Source: Colivivens sp964452915
GTDB taxonomy: Bacteria > Bacteroidota > Bacteroidia > Bacteroidales > Bacteroidaceae
Assembly (NCBI GenBank): GCA_964452915.1
Contig: CAYVNW010000046.1
Location: forward strand, 1-18,269
Direction: 5' to 3'
Length of the DNA: 18,269 bases
Every line of letters starts with the position of its first letter. The first letter of the stretch is position 1. Below are positions 8,099-16,415 of this stretch, piece by piece. The notes below the pieces were generated by a model that saw only the letters and a list, made by a program, of their open reading frames with translations, searched no databases and had not been told where the DNA came from. A program made the translations under genes and the position numbers.

Positions 8099-9038
8099 AA
8101 CGCCATTGCTTCGTGGTGTATTGTATAAAAGCGGAACTTCTGATATAGCAGACCAGAATAATCCCGGATACAATGCAGATTATACTGCATGTACTGTTGA
8201 ATGGCATAATGCATGGGAACTGACCTACCCTGATGATTACGCAAGCGAAGCCGTATGGACACCTTTACAAGACGCATTTAACAATGGGAAAAGCGAGGCA
8301 TACGTAAACAAGTATTTTTATTTAGATAACCTCACTGACTATCAAATTCATGTGATGGCATTGAGCATTGCTGATAATTGGGGCAATAAGAATCATTTTC
8401 TATCTATCCGCAACATTAACAAAGATATCGACGATCCAAATTCAACAGAATCAAACCGATGTCGCTTCGTAATAACTCCATGGGATTTGGATACCAGTCT
8501 CGGTGGAAGCTATAATGGTAGTTATTACAACGAAACCTATAGCGATTGGCCTGTTGCTTCAATAGGTAATAATGCACCTTATCCTATTGCATGGGTAAGT
8601 GGGAAAAATTATTACGAGAACTTATTGAAGAAAAAGTGGATTGCTGCAAGGCGGGGCGCTTTCTCTGTGGATTCAATATGCACGAAACTCGAACGTTACC
8701 GTGACTTATTCATCAACAGCGGAGCATGGAATCGCATGGTGACCCATTTCAACGCTGCTAAGGACAGACCGCAATATGTGCAAGATCTCAATAAGGAAAT
8801 AGCATATATAGAAGAATGGTATAAGCAGCGTGTACAGGAAATGGACACATATTTTAATATCATAGGAGAAGATGTCAATCAAGATGGGAAGGTCGATACT
8901 CAAGATGCTTTAGCAATCTATGGACTCATACAGTCAAGTAACGATCTTGGACTTTCGAACAAAGAAGATGTCAATTTGGATGGAAGTGTGGATACACAAG
9001 ACGTTCTTGCAGTCTATGAATATATCCGGTCACATTAA
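8067..9038 (+). pseudogene. CotH kinase family protein, N-terminally truncated, with dockerin-like repeats
   Basis: The frame is open from 8061 (TAA at 8058-8060), with the first ATG at 8067, and gives 323 residues. RCRFVITPWDLDTSLGG (about 130-147) is the CotH-kinase-family PWDLD region, and the preceding helical segments fit the C-terminal half of the domain. The N-terminal half, the nucleotide-binding lysine region and any signal peptide are absent, and the upstream DNA is an OmpA remnant, so the gene is broken at its 5' side. Residues about 268-323 hold two dockerin-like calcium loops, DVNQDGKVDTQD and DVNLDGSVDTQD, each followed by a short helix. CotH proteins phosphorylate proteins or, in Bacteroidetes, are secreted proteins of uncertain role. 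Without a signal peptide this product should not be exported even if translated. Confidence 0.72.
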
Positions 9039-9108
9039 TACACGTCAAGTATCACACAACAAATTAAAATATATGACCTGCTATGCGCCCTAAAAGTTTG
9101 CATATGGC

Positions 9109-9160
9109 ATTATTTGTTTGGACTAATGAACTATAATTATTATTAAAGTAAACAAATAAT
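9109..9160. promoter_or_regulatory. 11-bp perfect inverted repeat upstream of the DUF4294 gene
   Basis: ATTATTTGTTT (9109-9119) and AAACAAATAAT (9150-9160) are exact reverse complements separated by 30 AT-rich bases. The right arm ends 24 bases before the TAATTTTG box at 9185. The arm spacing (41 bp centre to centre, about four helical turns) would suit a looped or cooperatively bound operator. It could also form a weak stem in RNA, but with two G/C pairs per arm it is a poor terminator. Function is inferred from position only. Confidence 0.45.
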
Positions 9161-9184
9161 TAATTACGATACTAAGTTTCTTGC

Positions 9185-9192
9185 TAATTTTG
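9185..9192 (+). promoter_or_regulatory. Bacteroidetes-type -7 box (TAATTTTG) for the DUF4294 gene
   Basis: TAATTTTG fits the TAnnTTTG consensus recognised by the Bacteroidetes primary sigma factor. No clear TTTG sits 19-21 bases upstream. The box ends only four bases before the ATG at 9197, so a start site at the usual distance would make the transcript leaderless. Confidence 0.5.
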
Positions 9193-9196
9193 TAGC

Positions 9197-9844
9197 ATGA
9201 ACGAGATTGTAAAATACATATTAGTCACCTTTTGTTTAGCCGTAAACGTATACACTGGTACTGCACAAAATGTTGTTGTTAATGAGGAGACCGACCGGCA
9301 AATGGCGGGAGACCCCATATTTCAACATTATGTAGGTTATGCGGGTATGGTAGAGTATGAAGGTGAGCAGATTCCATGGTATGTTATGTCGGACGTACTT
9401 ATCTTCAATAAGTTGAAGTTCAAGAGTCCCCGTCAGGCAAAAAAATACTATAAGATTGCTCGTAACATAAAAATAGTATACCCGATCGCCGTAGAAATAC
9501 AGAAGACCATAGCAGGGTGTGTCGCACATCTTGATTCTCTGCAGACAAAAGAGGAAAAGGATGTCTACATGAAGAAAATAGAGAAGGACCTAAGAAAGCA
9601 ATATACTCCAAGACTTAAAAAGCTCACATTCGCACAAGGCAAATTGCTTATAAAATTAATTGACCGGCAATGTGGAATGAGTAGCTATCAGTTGATAAAA
9701 ACATATATGGGTAAGTTCAAAGCAAGTGTGTCGAATGCTTTTGCAACTCTGTTCGGAGCCAGCTTGAAAAAAAAGTATGATCCTGAAGTAGACGACCGTT
9801 TGACTGAACGCTGTATTCTCCTGATCGAGTCAGGACAAATGTAA
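9197..9844 (+). CDS. DUF4294 domain secreted protein
   Basis: This 215-residue protein has a signal peptide (MNEIVKYILVTFCLAVNV, cleavage likely after A23, GTA-QN). The mature part matches DUF4294, a family of Bacteroidetes envelope proteins of unknown function. The landmarks are EQIPWYVMSDVLIFNKLKF, then the Lys/Tyr-rich KKYYKIARNIKIVYPIA, and later KLLIKLIDRQ. The middle and C-terminal parts are strongly basic and helical. It stands apart from the cotH remnant (158-base gap) and from recN (202-base gap), each gap containing a candidate promoter, so it is probably transcribed alone or together with recN. ATG 9197 is chosen because it preserves the signal peptide; the next Met is residue 36. 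Confidence 0.8.
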   Translation: MNEIVKYILVTFCLAVNVYTGTAQNVVVNEETDRQMAGDPIFQHYVGYAGMVEYEGEQIPWYVMSDVLIFNKLKFKSPRQAKKYYKIARNIKIVYPIAVEIQKTIAGCVAHLDSLQTKEEKDVYMKKIEKDLRKQYTPRLKKLTFAQGKLLIKLIDRQCGMSSYQLIKTYMGKFKASVSNAFATLFGASLKKKYDPEVDDRLTERCILLIESGQM

Positions 9845-10001
9845 CATATTATATTGTACGTTCACTCAAGCATATACCAGAACTGCTTAGACAATGTTTG
9901 AGACCGCTTCGATAATTATAACCCTGTACTGCGTTATAACAAAAATACCGGCATTGCTCCATTTTGTCAGTACCTTATGATGCTGTTTACAAAAAAATGC
10001 G

Positions 10002-10009
10002 TAATTTTG
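10002..10009 (+). promoter_or_regulatory. Bacteroidetes-type -7 box (TAATTTTG) for recN
   Basis: TAATTTTG matches the TAnnTTTG consensus and is identical to the box before the DUF4294 gene. It lies 37 bases before the recN ATG at 10047, leaving a leader of roughly 30 bases. No good -33 TTTG is visible at the standard spacing. It would drive the recN-to-rlmL operon. Confidence 0.55.
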
Positions 10010-10046
10010 CATTCACTTTCAAAATGTTTACTTTAGAAGCCTCTAT

Positions 10047-11714
10047 ATGATAAAGTCTTTACATATTGAACATTATGCACTGATTGACCGCTTGGATATC
10101 AACTTGCATTCAGGTTTTTCTGTAATAACGGGTGAAACCGGTGCAGGAAAGTCCATCATTTTAGGGGCTATCGGATTACTGCTTGGAGAAAGAGCTGATA
10201 CAAAATCAATTAAAGCCGGTGAAAAGCGATGTATTGTAGAAGCAGTGTTTGATCTGTCAAATTACGATATAACCACGCTCTTTAGTGATAACGATTTAGA
10301 CATTGAAGATGACGGCTCATGCATTGTCCGGCGTGAATTCACAGCTGCGGGCAAAAGTCGTGCATTCATTAATGACACTCCTGTAAACTTGTCGCTATTG
10401 AAGGAAATCGGTAATAAGCTTGTAGATATACACTCTCAACATCAAAATTTATTCCTTGGCAAGGAAGACTTTCAGTTGAACACTCTTGATGTACTGTCAA
10501 AAGACTCCGGTGAAGTAAGCATATATAAAGAAAAATATAAGGTCTATAAAGATATATGCAAGGCACTGGATGAGGCAATCGAGTTATCAAGACAGAATCG
10601 TGACGAGGAAGATTACATCAGGTTCCAAGTGAAACAATTGGAAGATGCACACTTACAGGAGGGAGAACAGGCAACGCTTGAAGAAGAACAAGATTTGCTT
10701 AGCCACGCTGAAGAAATCAAGCAGACGTTATATTCTGTCCAAACTCTATTGACTTCTGATGAGGGTGACGATATATTGCAAAAGGTAAAACAATGTGAAT
10801 CATCACTTAGGGGGATAGTCACAGTCTTTCCACATATTGACGAAATGACGCAACGCCTTGAAAGTTGTTTCATTGAATTGAAAGACATTTCTGATGAAAT
10901 CGAAAACAAAATCGATGGAATCGAATTTGACCCACAGCGGCTCGAACAGGTTAACGACCGCTTAAACACTATATATAGCTTGGAGAAAAGGTGTCACTTG
11001 GACACGGTTGAGCAACTTATAGCTTTACACAAGAAACTTGACTCCAAATTGTCTATGATTGATAACAGCGAGGAACAGGTAGAAATACTTCGCAAGAAAA
11101 AATCCGATGCTTTCGAGACACTTATCCTTCAAGCCAAAAAGCTAACTGCGTTGCGCATGGCTGCCGGTAAAACTCTTGAAGTAAATATCGTCCGGTTGCT
11201 GTCTACGCTTGGGATGCCCAATGTGAGATTTAAGGTCGAATTAACAGATAAAGCAGAACCAGACAGCAACGGGAAAGATAAAATCTCGTTTATGTTTTCT
11301 GCCAATAAGAATATTCCTTTACAACAATTGGCTCAAATTGCATCAGGAGGAGAGATTGCACGTGTAATGCTGTGCCTGAAAGCTTTAATCGCTGACGCAG
11401 TGCAATTGCCAACTATCATTTTTGATGAAATTGATGCCGGTGTGTCGGGAAGCATAGCCGAAAAGATGGCTGTTATTATGAGCCAGATGGGACGTGACAA
11501 CAGACAAATCATAAGTATAACTCATTTGCCGCAAATTGCAGCATTAGGCGAATATCACTATAAGGTATACAAGGAAGAAGGTTTGTTTGGTGTATCTACA
11601 CATATAATTGAACTAACGCAGTCTCAGAGAATAGAGGAAATAGCTCACATGCTTAGTGGCACGAACCTCACCGAGGCGGCAATTAACAATGCACGCGAAT
11701 TATTGAAACAATGA
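10047..11714 (+). CDS. recN: DNA repair protein RecN
   Basis: RecN is an SMC-like ATPase that acts on double-strand breaks before RecA-dependent recombination, in the cytoplasm. The 555 residues match the usual length of about 550. Walker A is GETGAGKS (29-36). The central part (about 150-370) is coiled-coil-like and rich in Glu, Lys and Leu. The C-terminal head carries the signature ASGGEIARVML, Walker B TIIFDEIDAGVSG, and the ITHLPQIAALG switch typical of RecN. ATG 10047 places the canonical MIKSLHIEHYALID start. The stop overlaps the start of the next gene by four bases (ATGA at 11711), so the two are probably co-translated. Confidence 0.97.
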   Translation: MIKSLHIEHYALIDRLDINLHSGFSVITGETGAGKSIILGAIGLLLGERADTKSIKAGEKRCIVEAVFDLSNYDITTLFSDNDLDIEDDGSCIVRREFTAAGKSRAFINDTPVNLSLLKEIGNKLVDIHSQHQNLFLGKEDFQLNTLDVLSKDSGEVSIYKEKYKVYKDICKALDEAIELSRQNRDEEDYIRFQVKQLEDAHLQEGEQATLEEEQDLLSHAEEIKQTLYSVQTLLTSDEGDDILQKVKQCESSLRGIVTVFPHIDEMTQRLESCFIELKDISDEIENKIDGIEFDPQRLEQVNDRLNTIYSLEKRCHLDTVEQLIALHKKLDSKLSMIDNSEEQVEILRKKKSDAFETLILQAKKLTALRMAAGKTLEVNIVRLLSTLGMPNVRFKVELTDKAEPDSNGKDKISFMFSANKNIPLQQLAQIASGGEIARVMLCLKALIADAVQLPTIIFDEIDAGVSGSIAEKMAVIMSQMGRDNRQIISITHLPQIAALGEYHYKVYKEEGLFGVSTHIIELTQSQRIEEIAHMLSGTNLTEAAINNARELLKQ

Positions 11715-13459
11715 TCGGAAAGAATTTTTTTGTTATGTTTAAAACGAGCATTCTGGGCAATATATCTGTCCTCATTATTTTATGGCTTACTATGTTGTCA
11801 CTTAATGCTCAAGAAGCCGGTATACCCAAATGGGGAAACAAGGTTCAAAAAGGAATAGTTTCCGTTTTGACATACGACAAGGATAACAACCTTTTGAAGT
11901 CGGGAACGGGTTTCTATATTTCCAATGACGGCATTGGAATAGCCGACTATAGTTTGTTTTACAACGCCTATAGTGCAATCGTTGTTGACTCAAAGGGCGT
12001 GAAAAGTAAAGTAGTGCGGATACTTGGTGCTGACGACACTTATTCTTTAGTCAAATTTCAAGTAAACTCATCTAAGACAACAGCTCTTACCCAAGCTTCG
12101 TCAAAAGCGGAAGAAGGTGCAGTGTTATTTGCCTTAAAATACTCGAAGGATAAATTGTCCAGTTGCCCCACAGCTCGAGTAAGTGGCGTAAAAGCTATTG
12201 GCTCTGGTTCAAACGAAGAGGCAACATATCCCTTTTACACTCTATCGTATGCAATAGACGAGTCATATCTCGGTGCACCCTTATTCAACGCAAATGGAGA
12301 ATTGATTGCAACTGTACAACCGTCTATGGGTCTTAACGGATATGCATTAGGCATCCAGTTTATTAACTCATTGAAAATTCAGGCGATTTCTTCTAAAGCC
12401 AATAATATCGCCCTTGATAAAATCCATATTCCAAAAGGATTACCCGACACAATGGAAGAAAGTCTGGTCTATCTGTACAGGATGTCGTATTCCCTGTCGA
12501 ACGATGATTATCTTGATTTGCTCAACCAGTTCGTGTCAAAATATCCAGATAACGCAGAAGGATATTACCGGCGGGCAACTCCTTTAATTGATACAGAAAG
12601 ATTTGATGATGCCAACAGAGATTTAACGCAATACTATAAATTAAGTACGGACAAAGCTGTCGCTAATGCACGAATTGCCGATATTATATACTCGAAATTA
12701 TTGTATCAGCCGACACCTGTGTACAGCCAATGGACATACGACACCGCAATAGGATATATCGATAAAGCACTTGATCTTTCACCCGACAACTTATCGTATA
12801 AACTATTAAAGGCACGCATACTAATGTCGAAACGAGATTTTAGCGAAGCATTAAATATATATGATGAGCTGAACAGCAGTGATTCACGGTCTGCTGCAAC
12901 TCTTTTTGCAGCATGTTTGGCACATGAAGGATTGGGAGATACTGCTACAATACAAATTGAGCTGCTCGATAGTGCAATAGCTTTATTCCCTACACCGCTC
13001 CCTACCGAAGCTGCCGATTATGTACTACGCAGAGGTCAGTTATATGCGAGAATAGGTAAATATAGGGAAGCCGTCAGCGACTACAACCAGTATGCATATC
13101 TCAACAGCAGCAAAGTTAATGATACTTTCTATTACGACCGTTCACAACTTGAGGTAAAGGCCAGAATGTATCAGCAAGCACTTGACGATCTGAATAAGGC
13201 TATTGAACTGAGTCCACGCATGGTGCTGTACTATGTTGAAAAAAGTGGGTTGTTACTACGTGTCAATGAGATCGAAGAATGTATTGCAGCTGCTGATCAA
13301 GCCATAGCAATGGCTCCAGACAATGCTGATGCATATAGGATTAAGGGATATGCTCAAATTCAGAAAGGGGACAAGGAGGCCGGAAAAGCAAGTTTGCAAA
13401 AGGCAATAGATCTTGGCGATGAGCTGTCCAAAGAATTAATGAATGAATTTGTAAAGTAA
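11711..13459 (+). CDS. Secreted trypsin-like domain plus TPR protein, catalytic triad lost
   Basis: This 582-residue protein has a signal peptide; MFKTSILGNISVLIILWL from ATG 11735 looks better than the listed overlapping ATG 11711, with cleavage after LNA near residue 33. Residues about 40-235 have the shape of a trypsin/DegP-like protease: GTGFYISNDGIGIADYSLF for the His strand, DDTYSLVKFQV for the Asp region, and SYLGAPLFNANGELIA for the Ser loop. In active relatives these read roughly NYHVF, D-x-D-L and GNSGSPLF. Here Ser81, Ser112 and Leu187 stand in the His, Asp and Ser positions, so the domain is predicted to be inactive. Residues about 245-580 are TPR repeats ending with YRIKGYAQIQKGDKEAG. 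It is probably a periplasmic protein-interaction module. The gene is in the recN operon, 12 bases before cysE. Confidence 0.8.
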   Translation: MIGKNFFVMFKTSILGNISVLIILWLTMLSLNAQEAGIPKWGNKVQKGIVSVLTYDKDNNLLKSGTGFYISNDGIGIADYSLFYNAYSAIVVDSKGVKSKVVRILGADDTYSLVKFQVNSSKTTALTQASSKAEEGAVLFALKYSKDKLSSCPTARVSGVKAIGSGSNEEATYPFYTLSYAIDESYLGAPLFNANGELIATVQPSMGLNGYALGIQFINSLKIQAISSKANNIALDKIHIPKGLPDTMEESLVYLYRMSYSLSNDDYLDLLNQFVSKYPDNAEGYYRRATPLIDTERFDDANRDLTQYYKLSTDKAVANARIADIIYSKLLYQPTPVYSQWTYDTAIGYIDKALDLSPDNLSYKLLKARILMSKRDFSEALNIYDELNSSDSRSAATLFAACLAHEGLGDTATIQIELLDSAIALFPTPLPTEAADYVLRRGQLYARIGKYREAVSDYNQYAYLNSSKVNDTFYYDRSQLEVKARMYQQALDDLNKAIELSPRMVLYYVEKSGLLLRVNEIEECIAAADQAIAMAPDNADAYRIKGYAQIQKGDKEAGKASLQKAIDLGDELSKELMNEFVK

Positions 13460-13471
13460 GTTCAAAACGAC

Positions 13472-14188
13472 ATGAACTACGCTAAATTGATAGCTACATC
13501 TAAGGAAATCGCAGAACTGTCAAGATCTGTGCTATTTCCTGATTATTTCGGTGATTATACGCTCAGTGTGGAGGATAAGACCAACAGGCTGTTTAATCTG
13601 CTCGAACCCCAATTGCTGTCTCATGAGGGGGCAAAAAAATTTATTAGTGCAATACCTTCTATACAGGCAAGCCTGCAAACGGATGTCATCGCCGCGTATA
13701 ATGGAGATCCGGCTGCGACAAACTACGAGGAAGTCATCTGTTGCTATCCTGTTATAAAAGCACTCATGAACTACAGAGTAGCACACGAGTTGCTACTGAT
13801 GGGTGTACAATTCGTTCCACGTATTCTTACGGAAATGGCACACTCGGAGACAGGCATTGATATACATCCGGGAGCGATAATCGGTGATTATTTTACGATC
13901 GATCATGGTACCGGTGTGGTGATAGGGGAAACATGCATAATTGGTAACAATGTAAAATTATACCAGGGTGTGACACTTGGTGCTAAAAGCTTCCCTCTTG
14001 ATCCCAACGGCAATCCCATCAAGGGTATTCCACGCCACCCAATACTTGAAGATGATGTGATAGTGTATTCTAATTCAAGTATACTTGGCAGAATAACAAT
14101 CGGTCGTGGAGCTGTCATAGGTGGCAATGTGTGGGTAACGCAGGATGTCCCTGCAGGAGCAAAAATAATGCAATACAAAAAACAATAA
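13472..14188 (+). CDS. cysE: Serine O-acetyltransferase
   Basis: This enzyme transfers acetyl from acetyl-CoA to L-serine to give O-acetylserine, the first step of cysteine synthesis, in the cytoplasm. The N-terminal helical domain (about 1-125) is followed by a left-handed beta-helix of hexapeptide repeats. Signature elements are TGIDIHPGAIIG (128-138), IDHGTGVVIGET (143-154) with the catalytic D144/H145 pair, and RHP (188-190). The NPIKGIPRHPILEDD loop is typical of the SatA/EpsC-type enzymes of Bacteroidetes. The C-terminus stops at MQYKKQ, shorter than the enteric CysE tail that mediates cysteine feedback and cysteine-synthase binding. No cysK is visible in the window. It sits 12 bases after the previous gene and 12 before rlmL. 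Confidence 0.93.
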   Translation: MNYAKLIATSKEIAELSRSVLFPDYFGDYTLSVEDKTNRLFNLLEPQLLSHEGAKKFISAIPSIQASLQTDVIAAYNGDPAATNYEEVICCYPVIKALMNYRVAHELLLMGVQFVPRILTEMAHSETGIDIHPGAIIGDYFTIDHGTGVVIGETCIIGNNVKLYQGVTLGAKSFPLDPNGNPIKGIPRHPILEDDVIVYSNSSILGRITIGRGAVIGGNVWVTQDVPAGAKIMQYKKQ

Positions 14189-14200
14189 GTAATTATATAA

Positions 14201-15931
14201 ATGAAACGTAAGCTAATAGCCAAAACGTTTGCAGGGCTGGAGGATGTCCTGGTTAACGAACTTGAACAACTTGGTGCAGAGGATATTGAAAAAGGAGTGA
14301 GAATGGTATCATTCTCCGGAGACAAATCGATGCTGTATCGCTCTAATTTCTGTCTGCGTACAGCAGTCAGAATTCTTATGCCAATCATAGAGTTCAAAGC
14401 AGATAATGCCGATGAAGTGTATAATAAAGTGAGGCAATTCGAATGGGAAGACTATATGGACGCAGACTCTACTTTTATTGTTGATGCAGTTGTTTACTCC
14501 GAAGAATTCCGGCACTCACGTTTTGCGGCATATAGGGTGAAAGATGCTATTGCAGACTATTTCCGTGAGAAAACTGGGAAACGCCCTAACGTAAGCATAT
14601 CCAATCCGGACATCCGAATCAACTTGCATATTGCAGAGAACGACGTGACAATATCACTTGACAGTTCTGGTGAAAGTTTACACCGTAGAGGCTATCGTGT
14701 CGCTACCGTCAAAGCACCGCTTAATGAAGTGTTGGCTGCGGGCATGATTATGCTTACCGGATGGAATGGAGAGTGTGACTTAATTGATCCGATGTGTGGT
14801 TCGGGGACAATTCTTATTGAAGCCGCATTAATTGCACGCAATATATATCCTGGGGTATTTCGGCAAGAGTTCGCCTTTGAACGTTGGAAAGATTTTGATA
14901 AAGAATTGTTTGAGTCAATTTACAATGACGATTCTGCAGAGCGTGAATTTAATCACAAAATATATGGCTATGACATTAACCGCAGGGTAGTGACAGTGGC
15001 ACAAGAGAATATAAAATCTGCCGGAGTGAGCGACTGTGTTGAAGTGGCGCAAAAAGACATACACGATTTTGAACAGCCATCCGAAAAATCCCTGATGATT
15101 ACTAACCCCCCTTATGGCGAGCGTATTACAACCGATGATATACTTGGCTTGTATCATGACATTGGCAGCATTTTGAAACGTTCGTTCGTGGGTAACGATG
15201 CATGGATATTAAGTTATCACGAGGAATGCTTCTCTGAAATCGGATTCCGGCCTTCAACCCGTATTATTTTATATAATGGTGACCTTGAATGCGAGTTCCG
15301 CAAATATCAGATATTCGAGGGAAAGTTGAGTGACCGGCGAAGTGAAGGGCTTGACATAAAAAGCGATGATGACCGCCGCCGTAATATTCAATTCAAAGGA
15401 CGCAAGCGGACAGAAGAACATACTGAGGATACTGGTACAGACGAAAAGGAAGATATTTATAGCAACATACCGCGGCTGAACCGTCATAACTTCAAATGGG
15501 GAGACCGTGGCAGTGATTTCGTTGGAGAGGATGATACACATTACTTTAAGTCTAAACCTTACACAAAATCATCCGACAGGAAATCACAAGATCATTCAGA
15601 AAAAACTTATCGGTCTCATCGTAACAATGAGGGAGATTCTCACCTGCAACGGTCTGGTTTTTCTGACCGTAAAGCACGGGAGAGTAGCAGTCCGTTTAGA
15701 AAAGATAAGGATTCAGAGACATGGTCTGATGGCCGTTTCGACAGGGACTCACGCTCATTCGACAGGTTTGACAAAAGGCATTCGGAGAAACGGTTTAATC
15801 GGGATAAACACTCCAATGACAAACTGAACAAAAGCTCATACGGCAAACGGGCCGATAAACAAAACGGTGAGCACAAGGGGCCACGGTTTAGCTTTGACAA
15901 AGACGGACGCCCTATTAAGAAGAAAGAGTAA
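14201..15931 (+). CDS. rlmL: THUMP-domain 23S rRNA guanine-N2 methyltransferase (RlmL type) with long charged tail
   Basis: This is predicted to methylate N2 of a guanine in 23S rRNA (E. coli position 2445) using S-adenosylmethionine. Residues 1-155 contain a ferredoxin-like start (KTFAGLEDVLVNEL) and THUMP domain. Residues 160-375 are the methyltransferase: LHRRGYRVATVKAPLNEVLAAG, SAM motif DPMCGSG (196-202), a motif II-like GYDINRRVV, and catalytic NPPYGER (302-308). The core ends near residue 375. Residues about 378-576 are a highly charged, low-complexity extension rich in Arg, Lys, Asp, Ser, His and Phe, with recurring FDR, SDR and RFDRD-like words, probably disordered and RNA-binding. 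The RlmK half of E. coli RlmKL is absent. It is the last gene of the recN operon. Confidence 0.92.
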   Translation: MKRKLIAKTFAGLEDVLVNELEQLGAEDIEKGVRMVSFSGDKSMLYRSNFCLRTAVRILMPIIEFKADNADEVYNKVRQFEWEDYMDADSTFIVDAVVYSEEFRHSRFAAYRVKDAIADYFREKTGKRPNVSISNPDIRINLHIAENDVTISLDSSGESLHRRGYRVATVKAPLNEVLAAGMIMLTGWNGECDLIDPMCGSGTILIEAALIARNIYPGVFRQEFAFERWKDFDKELFESIYNDDSAEREFNHKIYGYDINRRVVTVAQENIKSAGVSDCVEVAQKDIHDFEQPSEKSLMITNPPYGERITTDDILGLYHDIGSILKRSFVGNDAWILSYHEECFSEIGFRPSTRIILYNGDLECEFRKYQIFEGKLSDRRSEGLDIKSDDDRRRNIQFKGRKRTEEHTEDTGTDEKEDIYSNIPRLNRHNFKWGDRGSDFVGEDDTHYFKSKPYTKSSDRKSQDHSEKTYRSHRNNEGDSHLQRSGFSDRKARESSSPFRKDKDSETWSDGRFDRDSRSFDRFDKRHSEKRFNRDKHSNDKLNKSSYGKRADKQNGEHKGPRFSFDKDGRPIKKKE

Positions 15932-16160
15932 TCCATTCTCCTTCTTGTTATTCACCCATCGTCCTTCATATCTGGTAAAAATGTTTGCTCTTCCCGTCCA
16001 ATCTTGCACGGCGTTCATCCGATACACATATAGCAGGCGAATAATTCAGGAGGACAAAGACTGTAAGGAATAAGCTCCTGACAGTCCAGTGGATAACACT
16101 CACTTATTATATTCTTATGCCGCCTCTTTATAAAACAACAGATAATTTGCTTACGCACGA

Positions 16161-16239
16161 TTTGGCATCGTTTGGCATTTGTCCAACGATTGTGTGGCAA
16201 TTGCCAAATGATTGTACGGCATTTGCCAGACGATATGCG
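16161..16239. repeat. Imperfect 22-bp tandem array of near-palindromic GGCAnTTGCC sites
   Basis: Three units begin at 16174, 16196 and 16218, exactly 22 bases apart. Each has a near-palindromic core (GGCATTTGTCC, GGCAATTGCC, GGCATTTGCC) followed by an ACGAT/ATGAT word at fixed distance (16186, 16208, 16230). The middle core is a perfect 10-bp palindrome. To the left, TTTGGCATCG and TTTGGCATTT form a 10-bp repeat, adding a partial site at 16164. Spacings of 10 and 22 bp put all sites on one face of the helix, which suits a protein-binding array. There are no spacers as in CRISPR. Confidence 0.7.
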
Positions 16240-16381
16240 GGTGTAGTTTAACGTTTTTGGTTGACTGCTTTAAGCCTTACTTTTAATACGGGTTGGCACG
16301 GTTAAACCCAATTCGGTCATTAGCGTTATGATGATAACAACTATTTTACATAATATAGGTTGCGCCTCAACACAAACGGCG

Positions 16382-16415
16382 CAAGCCAGACGAGCATCGC
16401 TTAAGCTCTGGCTTG
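16382..16415. repeat. 9-bp inverted repeat in intergenic DNA
   Basis: CAAGCCAGA (16382-16390) and TCTGGCTTG (16407-16415) are perfect reverse complements with a 16-base loop that itself contains AGC/GCT. No T-run follows on either strand, so a terminator is unlikely. The surrounding sequence to about 16470 (GCCAAGTCCTCGGAATGACA region) has the look of a dispersed intergenic repeat, which I cannot verify here. Confidence 0.5.

Noticed and set aside
13903..14397. 164-residue minus-strand open frame over cysE and rlmL
   Set aside because: It is the antisense of two strongly conserved plus-strand genes, and its composition is not protein-like.
15507..15827. 106-residue plus-strand frame inside the rlmL tail
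   Set aside because: Alternate frame of a low-complexity, repetitive coding tail with no start context or domain.
16161..16239. Possible CRISPR array
   Set aside because: Units are imperfect, only 22 bases in all with no unique spacers, and no cas genes are present.
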